Under the pieces are notes generated by a model. The model searched no databases and had not been told where the DNA came from. It was given only the letters and a program-made list of their open reading frames with translations. Source: Stenocarpella maydis (lineage: Eukaryota > Ascomycota > Sordariomycetes > Diaporthales > Diaporthaceae). From it: DNA of 64,000 nt. The stretch covers positions 438,807 to 502,806 of the forward strand of contig NQMI01000008.1 in assembly GCA_002270565.1 (NCBI GenBank), in the 5' to 3' direction. Below are positions 1 to 11,639 of the stretch, one piece after another. How positions within the stretch are numbered: the stretch's first letter is position 1; the number at the start of each line of letters is the position of its first letter. The translations under genes were made by a program, and so were the position numbers.

Positions 1-1220
1 ATTTGCCCACATCCAGTCATCGATTCTCTTCGCCGAACACTGCAAAGGGACTTGGTAACACCCAAACCCCATCCGAAAGTCCGCCTACTACATGACTGAC
101 CAGATATCCACAGTACGAATCGACATGTTTCGCTACATCCGAGCCGCCGCCGCCGTTGACACAATCCATCAGTGAAGCAATACGGCTACCGCACACTGCT
201 CTCATCGAATAACACTCTCACGAAGTTGCAAACCCCGGGACAAATTCACGGCCGCCACGATGCTGCCGCAGCAATAGTATCGATCCATTGGCAATCGCGA
301 CGAGGGAGGAAACCTACATCCACCCCAGCATCTTGTGCCAAGCTCTAGAGGGCCCCTTTCCCACTTCCTACTCCATCACTTGGCCTTTCGCAGGCGAAAC
401 GGCCCACAACAGTCCTCACGACCGTCCACAATGTCAACAATTCCGAGTTGTGCCCAGGAATCTCGCATTCCAAATTGCTGCTGCGTGCATCCGCCCCGAG
501 GTCAGCACCATCTCTCCAGCCACCTGGGGGGTCTGCGACACGCCCAGCATTATTGATCTCTCAAGAGAGCCCCAGCCATCTCTTCAACCTCCTGTACTCT
601 CTCCTGGCTATCCCCAACATCTTGCCACTGGGCTTCAGCTGCCGAGGCTGTGAGGTCTCTCGTATTTCGGTCGCTATTCCTTCCGTCCAAGCAGCCCCCC
701 TCTCTTTTCACTTACACTGCCCGCTCGCTGCCTGCGACTATGATTTCCCCAGTGGAAGCCGCCCATTCCGCAGCCAAAAACGCCTTGATCATCTCCAAGA
801 GCCAACCTGCTGTCCACTGAACTCATTCTCACCAGAGACCTATCAGCCAAAACCCTCAGCTCTAACCGAGAGACCACTATTTCAGTCGACGAAACTACAT
901 CCAAGGTGTTGTAGGTCAGTCCCATGGCCTCTGATTTCCAGCTGGTCCGAATGTACTGCTCCAATGAAATGGAAGCCGCCACATACCCCACCCGTGCCTC
1001 AACTCCCTCTCATTACACAGGGTGCCGACTAGGCACCTGGGGCCCTTGGTCAACCATGCCCTTGCTCTTCGCATTCGCAAAGCTGGGCGCTCAAACATTA
1101 TCCTCGCCGACGTTCAGAGGATCAACGACTAAGCTCGCACTGCTCGAATCACGGCTATCAGAAGCCATTTCAATCGAGACGACCCGAGCTTTCACGACGA
1201 CTAGTTGCTGGCATTTTGGT
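1..1220. other. No supportable gene; decayed GC-balanced sequence
   Basis: Short overlapping open frames occur on both strands, but none starts with a well-placed ATG, shows a known motif or keeps one frame for long. The longest plus-strand stretch (288-653) has no recognisable domain. I treat this as non-coding or heavily decayed sequence. Confidence 0.4.
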
Positions 1221-1672
1221 TCTTGACACGACATACTATCATGCCACGCGAGGAGGATGTCGTGAAGTCGCGCCGTTTTGAGCGTCGCCCTGCAGGCTCG
1301 GCGTCCCCGTACGGATCAATGCAGGGCTAGTTTTGGCCTTATTCCGAAGAGGCGGGCCTGGTTTGCTACCTGCTTCGCGTTACAGGGTCGAGGTTGATGA
1401 GGCCAACTTTGAAATCAGGGCTACCGACTTGGCATCGTTCTCGTCGCAAACGGGCGTCAAACGGTCCCACAAGCCTCTCTCTCTGAGGCTTTTGAGCGGC
1501 TTCACGCCATCCCCCTCGTGTGCCATGATAGTATGTCGTGTCAAGGACCCCGACCCTGTAACGCGAGGCAGGTATCAAACCAGGCCCGTCTCTTCGGAAT
1601 AAGGCTAAAGCTGGCCCTGCGTCGATCCATGCAGGGATGCCGAGCCTGCAGGGCGACGCTCAAAACGGCGGC
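1221..1672. repeat. Interleaved inverted repeat (order A-B-A'-B')
   Basis: Segment A (1221-1268) returns as a reverse complement at about 1500-1547. Segment B (about 1271-1391) returns as a reverse complement at about 1551-1672, with scattered mismatches that are mostly transitions. A single foldback would give A-B-B'-A'. Here the order is A-B-A'-B', which suggests two insertions of one repeat family in opposite orientation followed by a rearrangement. No transposase frame is visible. Confidence 0.75.
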
Positions 1673-1689
1673 GCGGCTCGCAGGGCTCG

Positions 1690-2214
1690 ATGGCGGGCGG
1701 CGACGGTGACGGCAGCGAGGCTGACGGCGAGGCTGACGATGCTATGGATGTGGATCCTGGAGCGGGGTCCCAAAATGACCGTCCAGTATCACTTGTGAGC
1801 GTGCTCAGCATACGGGCTTCCCAGCCACGTTTCCCCAGCCAGAGATTGCGCAAGTATGGAGATGACATACCCGAGCGTGAAATATTGGAAAATACGCGTT
1901 TCTCTCTCATAGAGGTCATGCGGGCCGCTGAGAGGAATGCTCAGAGGGAATCCCCTCACCGGAGTCGAATGAAAACGGCGGAGAGGAGCTCCAGCTGCGG
2001 ATCAGCGACGATTCCGTCTTTTCTCTACCTTTTCCTTCCGTTTTACTTCATTTCCTTCATCTTGTTTCTACCGTGTATCTTGCCAGCTTCCTTGATCTGT
2101 CTCGTTCCCATGTGGTTTCACCAAAGCTCTGCCACGAGCCACGTTACCGCTGGTCTCATCTTCACACAAAGAGCCTTCATCACCCTCAACCGTGTTGGAA
2201 TCATGGAAGCATAG
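1690..2214 (+). CDS. Hypothetical protein with acidic N-terminus (doubtful)
   Basis: A 174-codon frame begins with a true ATG directly after the inverted repeat. The first 40 residues are rich in Asp, Glu, Gly and Ala. The middle (about residues 55-95) looks like ordinary charged protein. The last 60 residues are hydrophobic and low-complexity and look like translated non-coding DNA, so the real gene, if any, may end or splice near 1970. No family was recognised. Other readings are a gene fragment or a chance frame. Confidence 0.25.
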   Translation: MAGGDGDGSEADGEADDAMDVDPGAGSQNDRPVSLVSVLSIRASQPRFPSQRLRKYGDDIPEREILENTRFSLIEVMRAAERNAQRESPHRSRMKTAERSSSCGSATIPSFLYLFLPFYFISFILFLPCILPASLICLVPMWFHQSSATSHVTAGLIFTQRAFITLNRVGIMEA

Positions 2215-2819
2215 CACGGCCCGTGCTGGGCTTTTTCGCAGGGGGAACGAGTAATTCTTTGGTCCTCGAAGCTCTTCGAAGTCGACTGCATGGCGCCCAT
2301 CGATGTTCCACGCAACATGACCAAGAACAATAGGATCCGGATGGGGACGAGAACAAGAGACCATGAGAGAGAGTGACAAAGAAGAGCAAGGGAAACAAGA
2401 ATGCATGGTTCGGTATCTGCCGTCAGCCCATAACATGCGTAGCCTGTCCGAACCCCAGTGAGTTCTATCACATATGCACCAAACGCTGACCGGCCGGTGA
2501 CCTAACTGCGATGACCTACTAGTATCCTAAGACATTGCATCAATTGCCATAGCCACGTACAAGACGGAAAAGCCACCCATGCGCCGTCGTCCCTCGCGCA
2601 CTTGAACCAGGACCACACATTCCGGTGGCCCCTTCTGTTACTGGCGCCTCCAAGAAACTCTGGAGCAGCACGGGGAAGAGGAAACGGCAAGCCGCACGCC
2701 AGCCAAGGTGCACGCATAATCTGCCTTGGCCACTCTTGTCTCCTCTTTCACATTATTTTATCAGTCGCTTGTCCATTGCATCAAATTCACCATCAAGACT
2801 TTCCAGTTATCATATATAA

Positions 2820-3721
2820 TGCGATCTCCAACGAACATACTCGGCCTTGAGTCTCAAGCGTCCGATGCGGGACCTAACATATGGCAGCTCGACGAGGCCG
2901 CGCAGTCATCCCGCGCGGGCTCCTCGGCCTTTGCTTATATGCACGGCGTGCAAGACGTTCGCGGCCACGGCCTCGGCCGCCCCAACCCCATCATGGATAA
3001 CAGCAGCTTAGCAACAGGAGCCGCGGGCCTGGGCGCCATCGCTGACTGCAGCCGACAGCTGTGTCTCGCTGACGACATCCCCTTCTTTGACCTGGTTTCC
3101 AACCACGCGCTCCATACTCGAAAGAAGCAGCGCCTCAGCAGCCCAACGGCCTCCGCCTCCCGGGCAGCCAAAACACGCAGTCAAAATTACCAGCTGCAAG
3201 GATACCTGGAGCAGCTTCGCCGATTCCCACGGACTGCTGCAGTGTGGGCTGCTTGTTGTGGGGTTATGGATGAAGTTTACTGCGGGGAGCAACTCCAGCC
3301 CGCAGGGCATCGAGCACTGGGACTCGGAAGAGCTGACTGGCAAGCTTCGCTCCGACACCAGCCGCGAGCTGGGACAGAGAATCATCACGGATGGACGTCA
3401 GTCCTCCCGCACACAACGTGCATCGCTCTACCAACAGCCTCTTATATAACGCCCAGGGCGAGGCGCGGAGGGACGACAGCCGGTGGAGGGTGGTTTCCTG
3501 CCCGCGGTTGGCCCCCTTCACCATCGCCTAGGGGATCCGCAACGGCATACTGCCGGACAACATCCCGGCAACATCACCCAGCAGCTGCGCGAGATGGGGC
3601 CTGGAGAGGACCTGCACGTGCTCCTACATCAATTGGGCCGCACGACAGGACAGGACCCAGATCAAGGTTGACGACAACGCGTTGTTGTGAACCAAGCTCA
3701 GCTGGTAGATTGATGGATTAA
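2820..3721 (+). CDS. Hypothetical open frame, possibly a decayed gene
   Basis: The ATG at 2820 follows a TATATAAT stretch and opens about 300 codons. Residues 1-130 have balanced composition (for example DDIPFFDLVSNHALHTRKKQ near 3074-3130). After about 3090 two other plus frames become equally protein-like (for example RIITDGRQSSRTQRAS near 3378-3425), which suggests frameshifts. No domain is recognised. A frame remnant follows downstream on the same strand (3721-4690). I regard this as a probable pseudogene or orphan. Confidence 0.25.
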
Positions 3722-4690
3722 GCGCGGCATTCTGAACCAGTTTCAAGATGTCCGGCCAAGCAGCGAATCCGGGTCAGCTGCCTGAATATTGCTCATGAGC
3801 TGTCGGATGAGCAGTTTGACGCCTATCTCTGTTTCGATGGAGAAGTCTGCCCTTTCCACACCCTCAGCCATGAAGAGCTTCAGAGGAGGCATTATAACAT
3901 CCAGATGCTGCGCGCGATTTCAGAGGGTTCCCGGTTCCATACAAGATGCAACAAGACGGCCGTCAGTCTTAATGTCACAATTCTGAGCGTGGTGTATCGA
4001 ATAGAGCGACTTGACTCATGTTAGAAATCGGTCAAGTTGCTCTATTCGATACACTACGCTCAGCATCGTGACACATAATATCCACGAGATTGGCATTGAC
4101 AAGCACTGGGATCGTCCTATACCCAATCGTCCATGAGATATGCCAGCAGGTTAAGGAAGCCATCACGCAGGTACACCTAGGAACAACAACTTATCATCGC
4201 AGCCGGAGGCACTCAAGTAACAGTCTGCCCTAGCCTAATCCAGTTATCCTCAGATTCGCGTCTCGATAGTAGTATGCTACGGACTACTCAGACAATAGTC
4301 GAAGATAAAGCTGAGCTATATGCTGCCAGCATCTGCCGTCTCGATGATTTGACCCATAAACTCTTTCCCGAAGCTCTTTGTGGCTGAGCACGTGAAGGGG
4401 GCCAGAGATTGCGCGCAGAGAGAGGGATCAGAAATGCCGCTCGTGCCCGGGACCAGGAGCGACTTGGGGAAGAATCTCCAGCTCCAGAGCTTAGACTCGT
4501 AGAGATCTTGAGACTCTCTTGACACGCCTGAGCGCGACGCCGCAAAATCTGGCCCCCAAGATTTCCGCCAGTCCACATGATCCGCACTGCCATGGAAGAC
4601 TACAACGACTACCTCAACACCTCTGTTTTCGCCATGGAAGTTTTTGCCGTCAGGGCAGAGATAGGCTTCAAATTCCTTTTTCTCACGGTT
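3721..4690 (+). pseudogene. Decayed gene of unknown family with internal TGA stops
   Basis: Two plus-strand stretches read as normal protein. About 3725-4024 includes LSDEQFDAYLCFDGEVCPFH. About 4187-4690 includes LRTTQTIVEDKAELYAASI and ends with MEVFAVRAEIGFKFLFLTV before a TAG at 4690. The second frame is interrupted only by three TGA codons (near 4386, 4520 and 4529), two of them next to charged or arginine-rich contexts, as expected if CGA became TGA. The two stretches are separated by the hairpin at 3973-4073. No known domain was recognised, so no function is offered. Confidence 0.35.
3973..4073. repeat. Near-perfect palindromic hairpin
   Basis: The arm 3983-4015 (CTGAGCGTGGTGTATCGAAT...) is the reverse complement of 4031-4063 with two mismatches in 33 bases, around a 15-base loop. 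Weaker pairing extends outward through TGTCAC/GTGACA to about 3973 and 4073. It could be a miniature inverted-repeat element or a foldback formed in the decaying gene around it. Confidence 0.8.
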
Positions 4691-6829
4691 GCGGCAAGGC
4701 CCTAGTCACAGCCCTCGAGTTCTTCAGCAAGGGTTGCTGGGTGTGAGAAACTGGCGATTCATAGCTCGGGACTCCATTCAACGATCTTCGAGCTGCCTGT
4801 GGCCACGAACCACGAGGACCTCGGCAGCCGTTCTGCTAAGGTTCCCGGGTGTGAGGACTGCCTTCAACGGTCTCAGAGGTTGGTCGGCTAAACATTGCGC
4901 CGTTACCGGTGTCGTACTTTTCGCCGAGATAGCAGAATTATGCGATGCGGTCGGAGGCGACGCCACACCAGCATTCCATCATCATGATCGCTTCTGTTGC
5001 TGTTGCTGTGGCTAAGGCTGCGACGTTTCCACATCCAGGCCGGGGCCACGACTCCTCAACTACATGATCGCCACCAGATGCTGGCTGCTCATCCAAGGTG
5101 TCCGCTTGACTTGTGGGTATCCGTGAGCGGGCCTCGAGGGCCCTCCGCACAGATCGACGAGGATTCAAGGGAGGAACATGCGGCGGCCGGGGCAGCTTGA
5201 AGATGTCACGAAGGACTTCGGGGCCCTTTCCTGCCCGCAGCCGCTGGTGCTCCGGCGGCGAGTAAGATAGTGGGACATCATCTACTTCCATGACGCACCT
5301 GGACTTGTCGCAGCATTTGATGATTGCCGGGTGGTTCTTGCCGACAACACGCAGAGATGTGGAGGCAGAGGCTGCAGGACGCGCTGATGAATGCAAGGAG
5401 AGAAGCACCGCGGCTCACAGAGAGGCGGACGCATGGAGGCTGCGAGGCGAGCTTAGGCTCCTGAGGACGTTGTCCGGGGCCATGGCCAGACGTGAGGCCT
5501 CGCAACCCTGGAGAACGACGCCATCATGGGCGATTATATCGAACACTCGGCCACTCTCCATCTGACCGACTGCTTGGCCATCTCTATCAGCTTCCTGCCA
5601 TCCTACGGGCCACCGTATGTATGCGGCATCCAGCAGTGATGAGTGTGGCATACCTATGGGGTGGCTCTCGGCGGGGGCAGCAGCTCAATGCCTACGGCCA
5701 GCTTGAAGACGTGCCCCCCGGTGAAAGCGATGTGTGGGCGCCTCAGTGAGTGCGCTCGATACCATGAATGCCTTGTCCACAAGAAGACCGTCAAGATCAG
5801 GGCCAGTTAGCTGCCGGCCTCAGAGGATCCGATGTTTGCGGCATTCCCATTGACATTACACACTTCTCGTCTGCAGACGGGTAAATCCATCTTTCCTGCC
5901 CTGTTGGAGAGGTGGCGGCCTGGGACCCGGATGAAGGGCGTGTGGTCTTCACTGAGCTACTGAAGCTTCCCAGACCCAAGAAGACCACACCGGCACACAC
6001 CCCTTCACATCTCATCATAGCACCTCACATTTGGGCTCGATATTGCTGTAGCACTCGACCCGCACCCGCTGTGGGATCTGGCGCGTGCGCTCTGAGATGT
6101 GTCTTGCCACACCCGCAGCCCTGGGATTGGCACCTCCCCTCCAACTGCAGGCTCTCATTTTTCAACCACGCGAGCCTCAAATTCCGCCTCGCGTTTGCTT
6201 TGAGGGCCCTGGTTACATCCACGAGGCATACGCCAGACACTTTGGACTTTGGCATCCATAGTCTGCTGTCCGCTCATCCCGATATCCCCTACTCGTCATC
6301 AACATCACTCGCCGCCCTCGCGTCCTTTTTTGATTAATTTCATAATTTCAGGAGCCGGACCTGATATGGGGTGCGGGCGGCGGTATTCTCTAGGACGTCG
6401 CCGGTACTGGAGAGCTGCGCACGGGTCTGATGGACACGTGCCTCCTATTCTTGTTTATCGTCATGATCTGGCTTATATATACTGGATTCAGAAACACAGA
6501 ACCTCTCAAGCCTTCTTCCTGACGTCCTCATTCGCGGGCGCCGACGAGCTTCACTTTCCCTGCTCATGTCACCTGGAGGGGCGTATTACCACGATGGCTT
6601 GGAACTGCGATGGACAACTTTCCTCGCAATTGCCCGTCAGCTCTTGGGCTTTACAACAGCCGGCCATGGCACATGTCACAAGGAACGGGAGAGACTGAAC
6701 AAAGAGGACGTTGAGATGCTCCTTGGGACGGCACGCACAGAACGGAACGCTCCTCGTTTCTGAGTAAATTCCTGCACCGTCTGTTGTTGCCGGGCTTAGC
6801 CGAAGAGGCGATGCCTTTGGTATTCCTGG
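4691..6829. other. Gene-poor stretch, no assignable gene
   Basis: Open frames on both strands overlap without a recognisable domain. A minus-strand frame at 4938-5408 and a plus-strand frame at 5492-5749 (containing SVAYLWGG, faintly like a HET-domain core) are the most protein-like. Neither has supporting motifs, splice signals or a convincing start. Confidence 0.35.
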
Positions 6830-9800
6830 GCTACAGTCGTGGATGCCGGTCACGCTGTCGCGCTGCGAGGCAACTCCCGCGCCTCCCCACACGAGGGTGC
6901 CCAGGAAGCGAGCCACAATCATGGCCATCCTCCCGGCGGCCCTACCGGAGGCGGCAACAAGAAGACTTCAGGAAGAGTCTCTTTCCACAGCCCTGACCAC
7001 AGCTCGGACAGACAACGGCCAGTTTCATGAGGCTCTAGCTGTGGGGCAACGGCGATCAAATCTCACACTGGTCCACCGCAAACCGGGGGGAAGGCTTCCA
7101 AGGCGGCGACTCTGCCGAGATATTCGCATTCCTGCTAAATGGTGTCCCCCGTCCATCCCAAGGGCGAAACATTGTAGCCAGGATGACCAGCCGAAGCTTA
7201 ACGGTGGTGCTACACACCGAGTGTATCGGACTAACTACTCCCTAGCCTCCAGGGCTCAGCCTTCCGCAGCTGAACAACTTCGAGTACAACGCGGCCCTCC
7301 TCGCAGTGGAAGAGACACTACAGGAAATCGTGAATGAATCTGAACCGGCGCCACTCAGTTCCGCCGCGACCATGGCCAGGCGTTTGGAACCGGCCATGGT
7401 CTTGTCAATCGCATTTAATCCTTCGCTGACGATGCTGCTATCAGTTAGGAGGATGTGGGACTTCCCCATTCTTTCGTCGGCCTTATCAATCAAGTCTTCG
7501 CCCCGCAATCAACCCCCATTAACGTCCTCCTAGACATCGCCAAGCTCTGCAAGGGCTTTGATGACCGACTGAAGGCTCGGGATGCCACCAGTACCACAGG
7601 AGATCTGTCCCATGCTTCCCAGTGACACATTCATGAGGATATTCCTCGCTCCTCTACCTCATCTCTTCCGGAAAGGGTAACACGCGCAACCCCGGGCTTC
7701 CACCGTGTCACCCGCATATTAATACTCGCCCCGGTCGTCATGTCCGCGGCGGCGACAAGCCGGCCGGCCATTCTGAATCTCCTCAGAACGAGGAATACAC
7801 CAGAACCCCCAGCACCACCCCACCAGGTACACAACAATACGCACAGCCCAAGTCAGCCCGGGCGTCTACGCTGATGAGGAGGAGTGTTTCCAGCCGGGCG
7901 AGACCTATACCGCGGAATGCCTAGGCCTTTGATCTCTTTTTCTTGTTCTCCCTTGGAGATAGGGGACCTGGCACACCTGGTACCACGAGAAGTCGGCCGG
8001 TTGAGCAATGACACAATACCCTAGGGTAGAGTTCGCAGGGGACTCCGAAGACGAGCTGGCTACCCGTGGCCCGTATCCTGTCCTTCTATGCCTTCACAAA
8101 GGCTACAACAAACAAGGCGTTGGAACGCCTGATCGACAAGAACACTCTCGCCATCGAGGTTGAAGGGTGTGTGGACCGTAGCCAATTGGAAACGGACACT
8201 CCTTCATCCTAAACACTAGAGGAGAGATCACGATAAGTGCTACAAGTACTACTTGCCCAGCAATAGCAACACGAGTGGCAACACAAGGATTGAAGAAAAG
8301 ACCGTCAGAAGCCAAACGCCCGATGCACAGGAAACCCCGCGAGGCAACCACCAAGTACCTCCAAACAAAAAGAGGAAGTCAACAGTACAAACAACCAGCA
8401 AAACTTCAAACCCCCGTCTGATGGATACCTAGGGCTTACCTCAAGGAGCTGCACAGTTGGCCAGTTTCGGGTTCAAATCCATCCCAAGAGCGGATCCTGT
8501 AGCCAAGATTTTTACAGTGGTGCCTACGCACTGGGGGTATAGGTGACGAAGATTACCACCATGCCACGGGCACTTAAGTTGCCAGCTGTGTAGCACGGGC
8601 GTCCCCGGCCAAGATTTTGACGGTCTTGACTCCTGGTTTGTGTGTGTTTTACTGCCTTGCTGAGAGTACGGCACAGGCTGACTTTACCATCACGACACCC
8701 GATTCCTTGAAATCAACGTTTCTGGGAAGAAGCTCGAGGCGCTGGAGCTGCGAGGCAACTCCAGCCACCACAAAGAGCAACACCAAAGGACCAAGACGGG
8801 CAGACGGCATATACTCTGTTGATTCGGCACAGCAGCCTCCGGCAAGTCCCTAGCCGCTAACGGCGGGCCTCTGGTCTCAGCCGACCACGAGAAATCGTAT
8901 AATTCGTGGAACCGAGGCCCATCTCCATGTCAAACTCGATGCTGGAGCCCTCATTCCCATCGCAAGACAAGACGCACAGGTTCTAGGTCATACATGGATG
9001 GAAGACACCTCGGTGACCACCACAGCACGAGAGCCTCCTATGTCGCCCTCGCCCAGTCACCCCACGGCAGCATACATCAAGAAGACCCTCGCGGACGCCT
9101 TGCCCAGGCCCGTCTCACATGGCAGCGTTTCCTGCTGCCATTTCGGACAACGCCCTGAAGTTGGACGCCTCCGATGCCGTTGGTACCAGCAAGCGAAGAT
9201 CGACCGCTTCCTGGCCTGGACGACGAGACTGGTCGCCCTCTAGGGCTTAGCACGGGCTTGAATCTCTTCTCTTTCTCGATGTCGGTGACACGCCGCTGCA
9301 CTGTGCTGGTTATCTTCAGGACACGGGTAACAAGCGGTTGGTCCCGACTGGGCGCAATCGAGGAAGAGGTATGAGACCCTGGGATGCACGGCCTGCCCAT
9401 CTCCATCAGTGTCGTCCGCACATTCCAAGGCTGATACACACCCCGGTCGTCATGGCATGGGCGGCGACGAGCCGGCCGGTTACCCTGAATCTCCTCAGGT
9501 GTCCGCAAGACAGCCAGCGGCAGGATCCTTCCAGACCAGGCTCGGCAGAAGGCCCCCACCCCGAGGGCAGCATCCACACTGGCCGACCTGAGCGCACTTT
9601 GGAAGTGCATGTACCCTCTCGATGCACTGTGAGGGAGAGAAGCAAATTTGTAAAAACACGGCTGTTCAATATCAGAAGTGGCCGCTTTGCACTTAGGTTC
9701 CTCAATACGACCGAGGTGCCCACCTGTGGCAGATATCAACCAGATGATTGATCTATGACGACCCCGACAACCTCTCATGTCCTTCTGGATAGCTTAGTCT
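6830..9800. repeat. Region with diverged internal duplications, no intact gene
   Basis: Three short blocks occur twice. 7152-7229 matches 8478-8541 (shared CATCCCAAG and TGTAGCCA). 7729-7786 matches 9438-9498 (shared CCCCGGTCGTCATG and CTGAATCTCCTCAG). 6862-6877 matches 8747-8762 (16 identical bases). The block order differs between copies. Open frames of 130-230 codons on both strands around 9.1-9.8 kb lack motifs. The pattern fits fragments of an old duplicated gene or low-copy repeat. Confidence 0.5.
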
Positions 9801-10612
9801 GTAGGGCGAAATGCACTTACTGTAAATTGCGCCAGTCCCAGGGTTATCGGCGGCTGAGCGGGAGCCGTTCCTGGATAGGCGATGATGAACGTAGTTGGAA
9901 GCTGTCTCTAGAATCAATGCCACGGAAAGGTCGGGAGATTCTAGACTTAAAAACAAAGACAGACCCGGGGATCCGAGACCAAGAACCAAGCCGACAAATT
10001 GGGAGAATATAAAGCAGTGGTGTCATAATACCGAGTTTAGGGCGGAGTCTGATGTTCAGCTGGAGGTTCCTGCGCTCCGCTGTGGCATGAAGTTGGGGGG
10101 CCACGAAGATCATGTTCGCTGTGTGGATGCACGGAGCGAGTTGTCACGTAAAGCTTAGCCATGAGAATCTCTAAACTCCGCCTTAGCTCTGTCTCACTGA
10201 CCTCCGAAGGATCGGAACATTTTGGTCAGACGATCTATGCGGAGATGACACGGAACTGATGTAGAAAACAGATCGGCCAACAGTCGGAGTCGTGGAGGGC
10301 ACAGCCGACGGATGTTCCGAGAAGGACAGGGCATGCATTCACGCAGAGATGTAGAGCGGAGAGATCTTCTGGGCATTTAATGAGTAGCAGGAAAACATTT
10401 TATTTGACCGACTGCACACTGCTAGCAGAAATCGACTAAATATATTATTTCTTACCCCTTTCGAAGATCACAAGTTGTCTAACTGCCTGCAGGGCCCACT
10501 GGAGAGCCTGAAGAGGACTGGCTGGTGGGGAAATCACCATTGCAAACTATGAACTCGTCTATGCTATAAATACAGTGATTCAATGCAGATTACACTCGTT
10601 GAAGTTCATCAG

Positions 10613-11482
10613 GTTGTATGATCATTCCCGGTATTGGTGGTATTCGAATGTCTTGTCCTCTGCCTCAACAGCATAGTGTGAAAATAGGTGGAGGTTGCGC
10701 CCATCTATCGTAAAAGTCGTGATTTCTGCATGGCCAGGGGGGTCCTGTTTTCCGAGAAAGGAAAGGGCTTGATCTCGGGCATAAGTAAGAGCTGCTCCAC
10801 AATAGCTGCTCTGAAGCTCTGCCTCGTCCATGTTTTCTTTTGGACCTTCCCATTCTCCGGCCACATGTGGCAGCGTCACGGAACTGAGGTCATCTTCGCA
10901 TAGAACGGCGCCGCTAATATACTTGTGAACCGGGAATGGGTGAAATACTGTCATCTGGGGTCCTTCAACAAAGTTAGGCTGCGGATTTGAGAAGCCACAA
11001 TTAATCCAACTTCTTCTGGAAAGCTGTGAAAGCCTGATTAAAGGCTCTCATATAGCCCTTATCGTCGTACTCCTTTAGCAGTCTACTCGTCTCAACAACC
11101 ATAGTATATTCATTGGCGATCTTTCTAGTTCTGGCGACATAGCGCCTGTGCTCTGACTCGGTGGGTGAAGCCGTTCCGCGAGACCGGGTGTATCGTCGCT
11201 TGCGAGCCATGAGGTTTGTAGGAGGCTTAGAGTTAACGGCGCGGAAGATGCCATTCTCGTATGCCTTGATTGCAAAACCTTACACCGTTGTCGAAGTCTT
11301 TGCTGATGTGTCTGAGGAATCCGGAACCTTCTTTTTGCGCATCTTGTCCAACAAGGCTAGGTTTTCTCGTGCCAATCTCGCTCGTTTCGCTAGGGGGGTT
11401 CGTCGGTGCTATCTCGTGACTGTGTAGTCCGCGGAGCTTGCTCCTCCTGTGAGCAAGTGTGCGTTTCGGGTATTTCATCCAT
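10613..11482 (-). pseudogene. Broken DUF7924-type fungal gene
   Basis: Read on the minus strand from the ATG at 11482, the frame begins MDEIPETHTCS, then KRARLARENLALLDKMRKKK, RSRGTASPTESEHRRY, GEWEGPKENMDEAELQSSY and LGKQDPPGHAEITTFTIDG. This order and wording match a large family of fungal proteins that I know as DUF7924, of uncertain function and possibly related to the PD-(D/E)XK nuclease fold (recalled, not searched). The frame shifts at a run of C at 11392-11397, has an in-frame stop near 11285, and ends early after AFQKKLD near 11001 before resuming in another frame to about 10620. It lies just downstream of a truncated retroelement on the same strand. A non-functional copy is likely. 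Confidence 0.6.
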
Positions 11483-11639
11483 GGCGAGGAAAAGTTGCGG
11501 TTTTGAAGACAGAGCCGGAGATTTCTGCCTGTTTTCTGCGGGCTGCAGCCTTTGTCGCAAGAAGTTGGTTCGAGCACGGTGATTTCTGGATGCGAAGTAT
11601 TTGGTCGTTCCACAGCGCGGTGTGGAATAGTTCGCCTTT

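Noticed and set aside
5560..5750. Possible HET-domain core (AYLWGG)
   Set aside because: Only about six residues match, and none of the following boxes (LWVDxxCI, RGWTxQE) is present in any frame downstream.
8466..8476. GGTTCAAATCC, identical to a tRNA B-box
   Set aside because: No A-box at the right distance, the T-stem does not pair and no acceptor stem can be formed. The site lies in a diverged repeat shared with 7152-7229.
9077..9778. Minus-strand open frame of 233 codons
   Set aside because: No recognisable motif, and the opposite strand is equally open. The region contains duplicated non-coding-like blocks.
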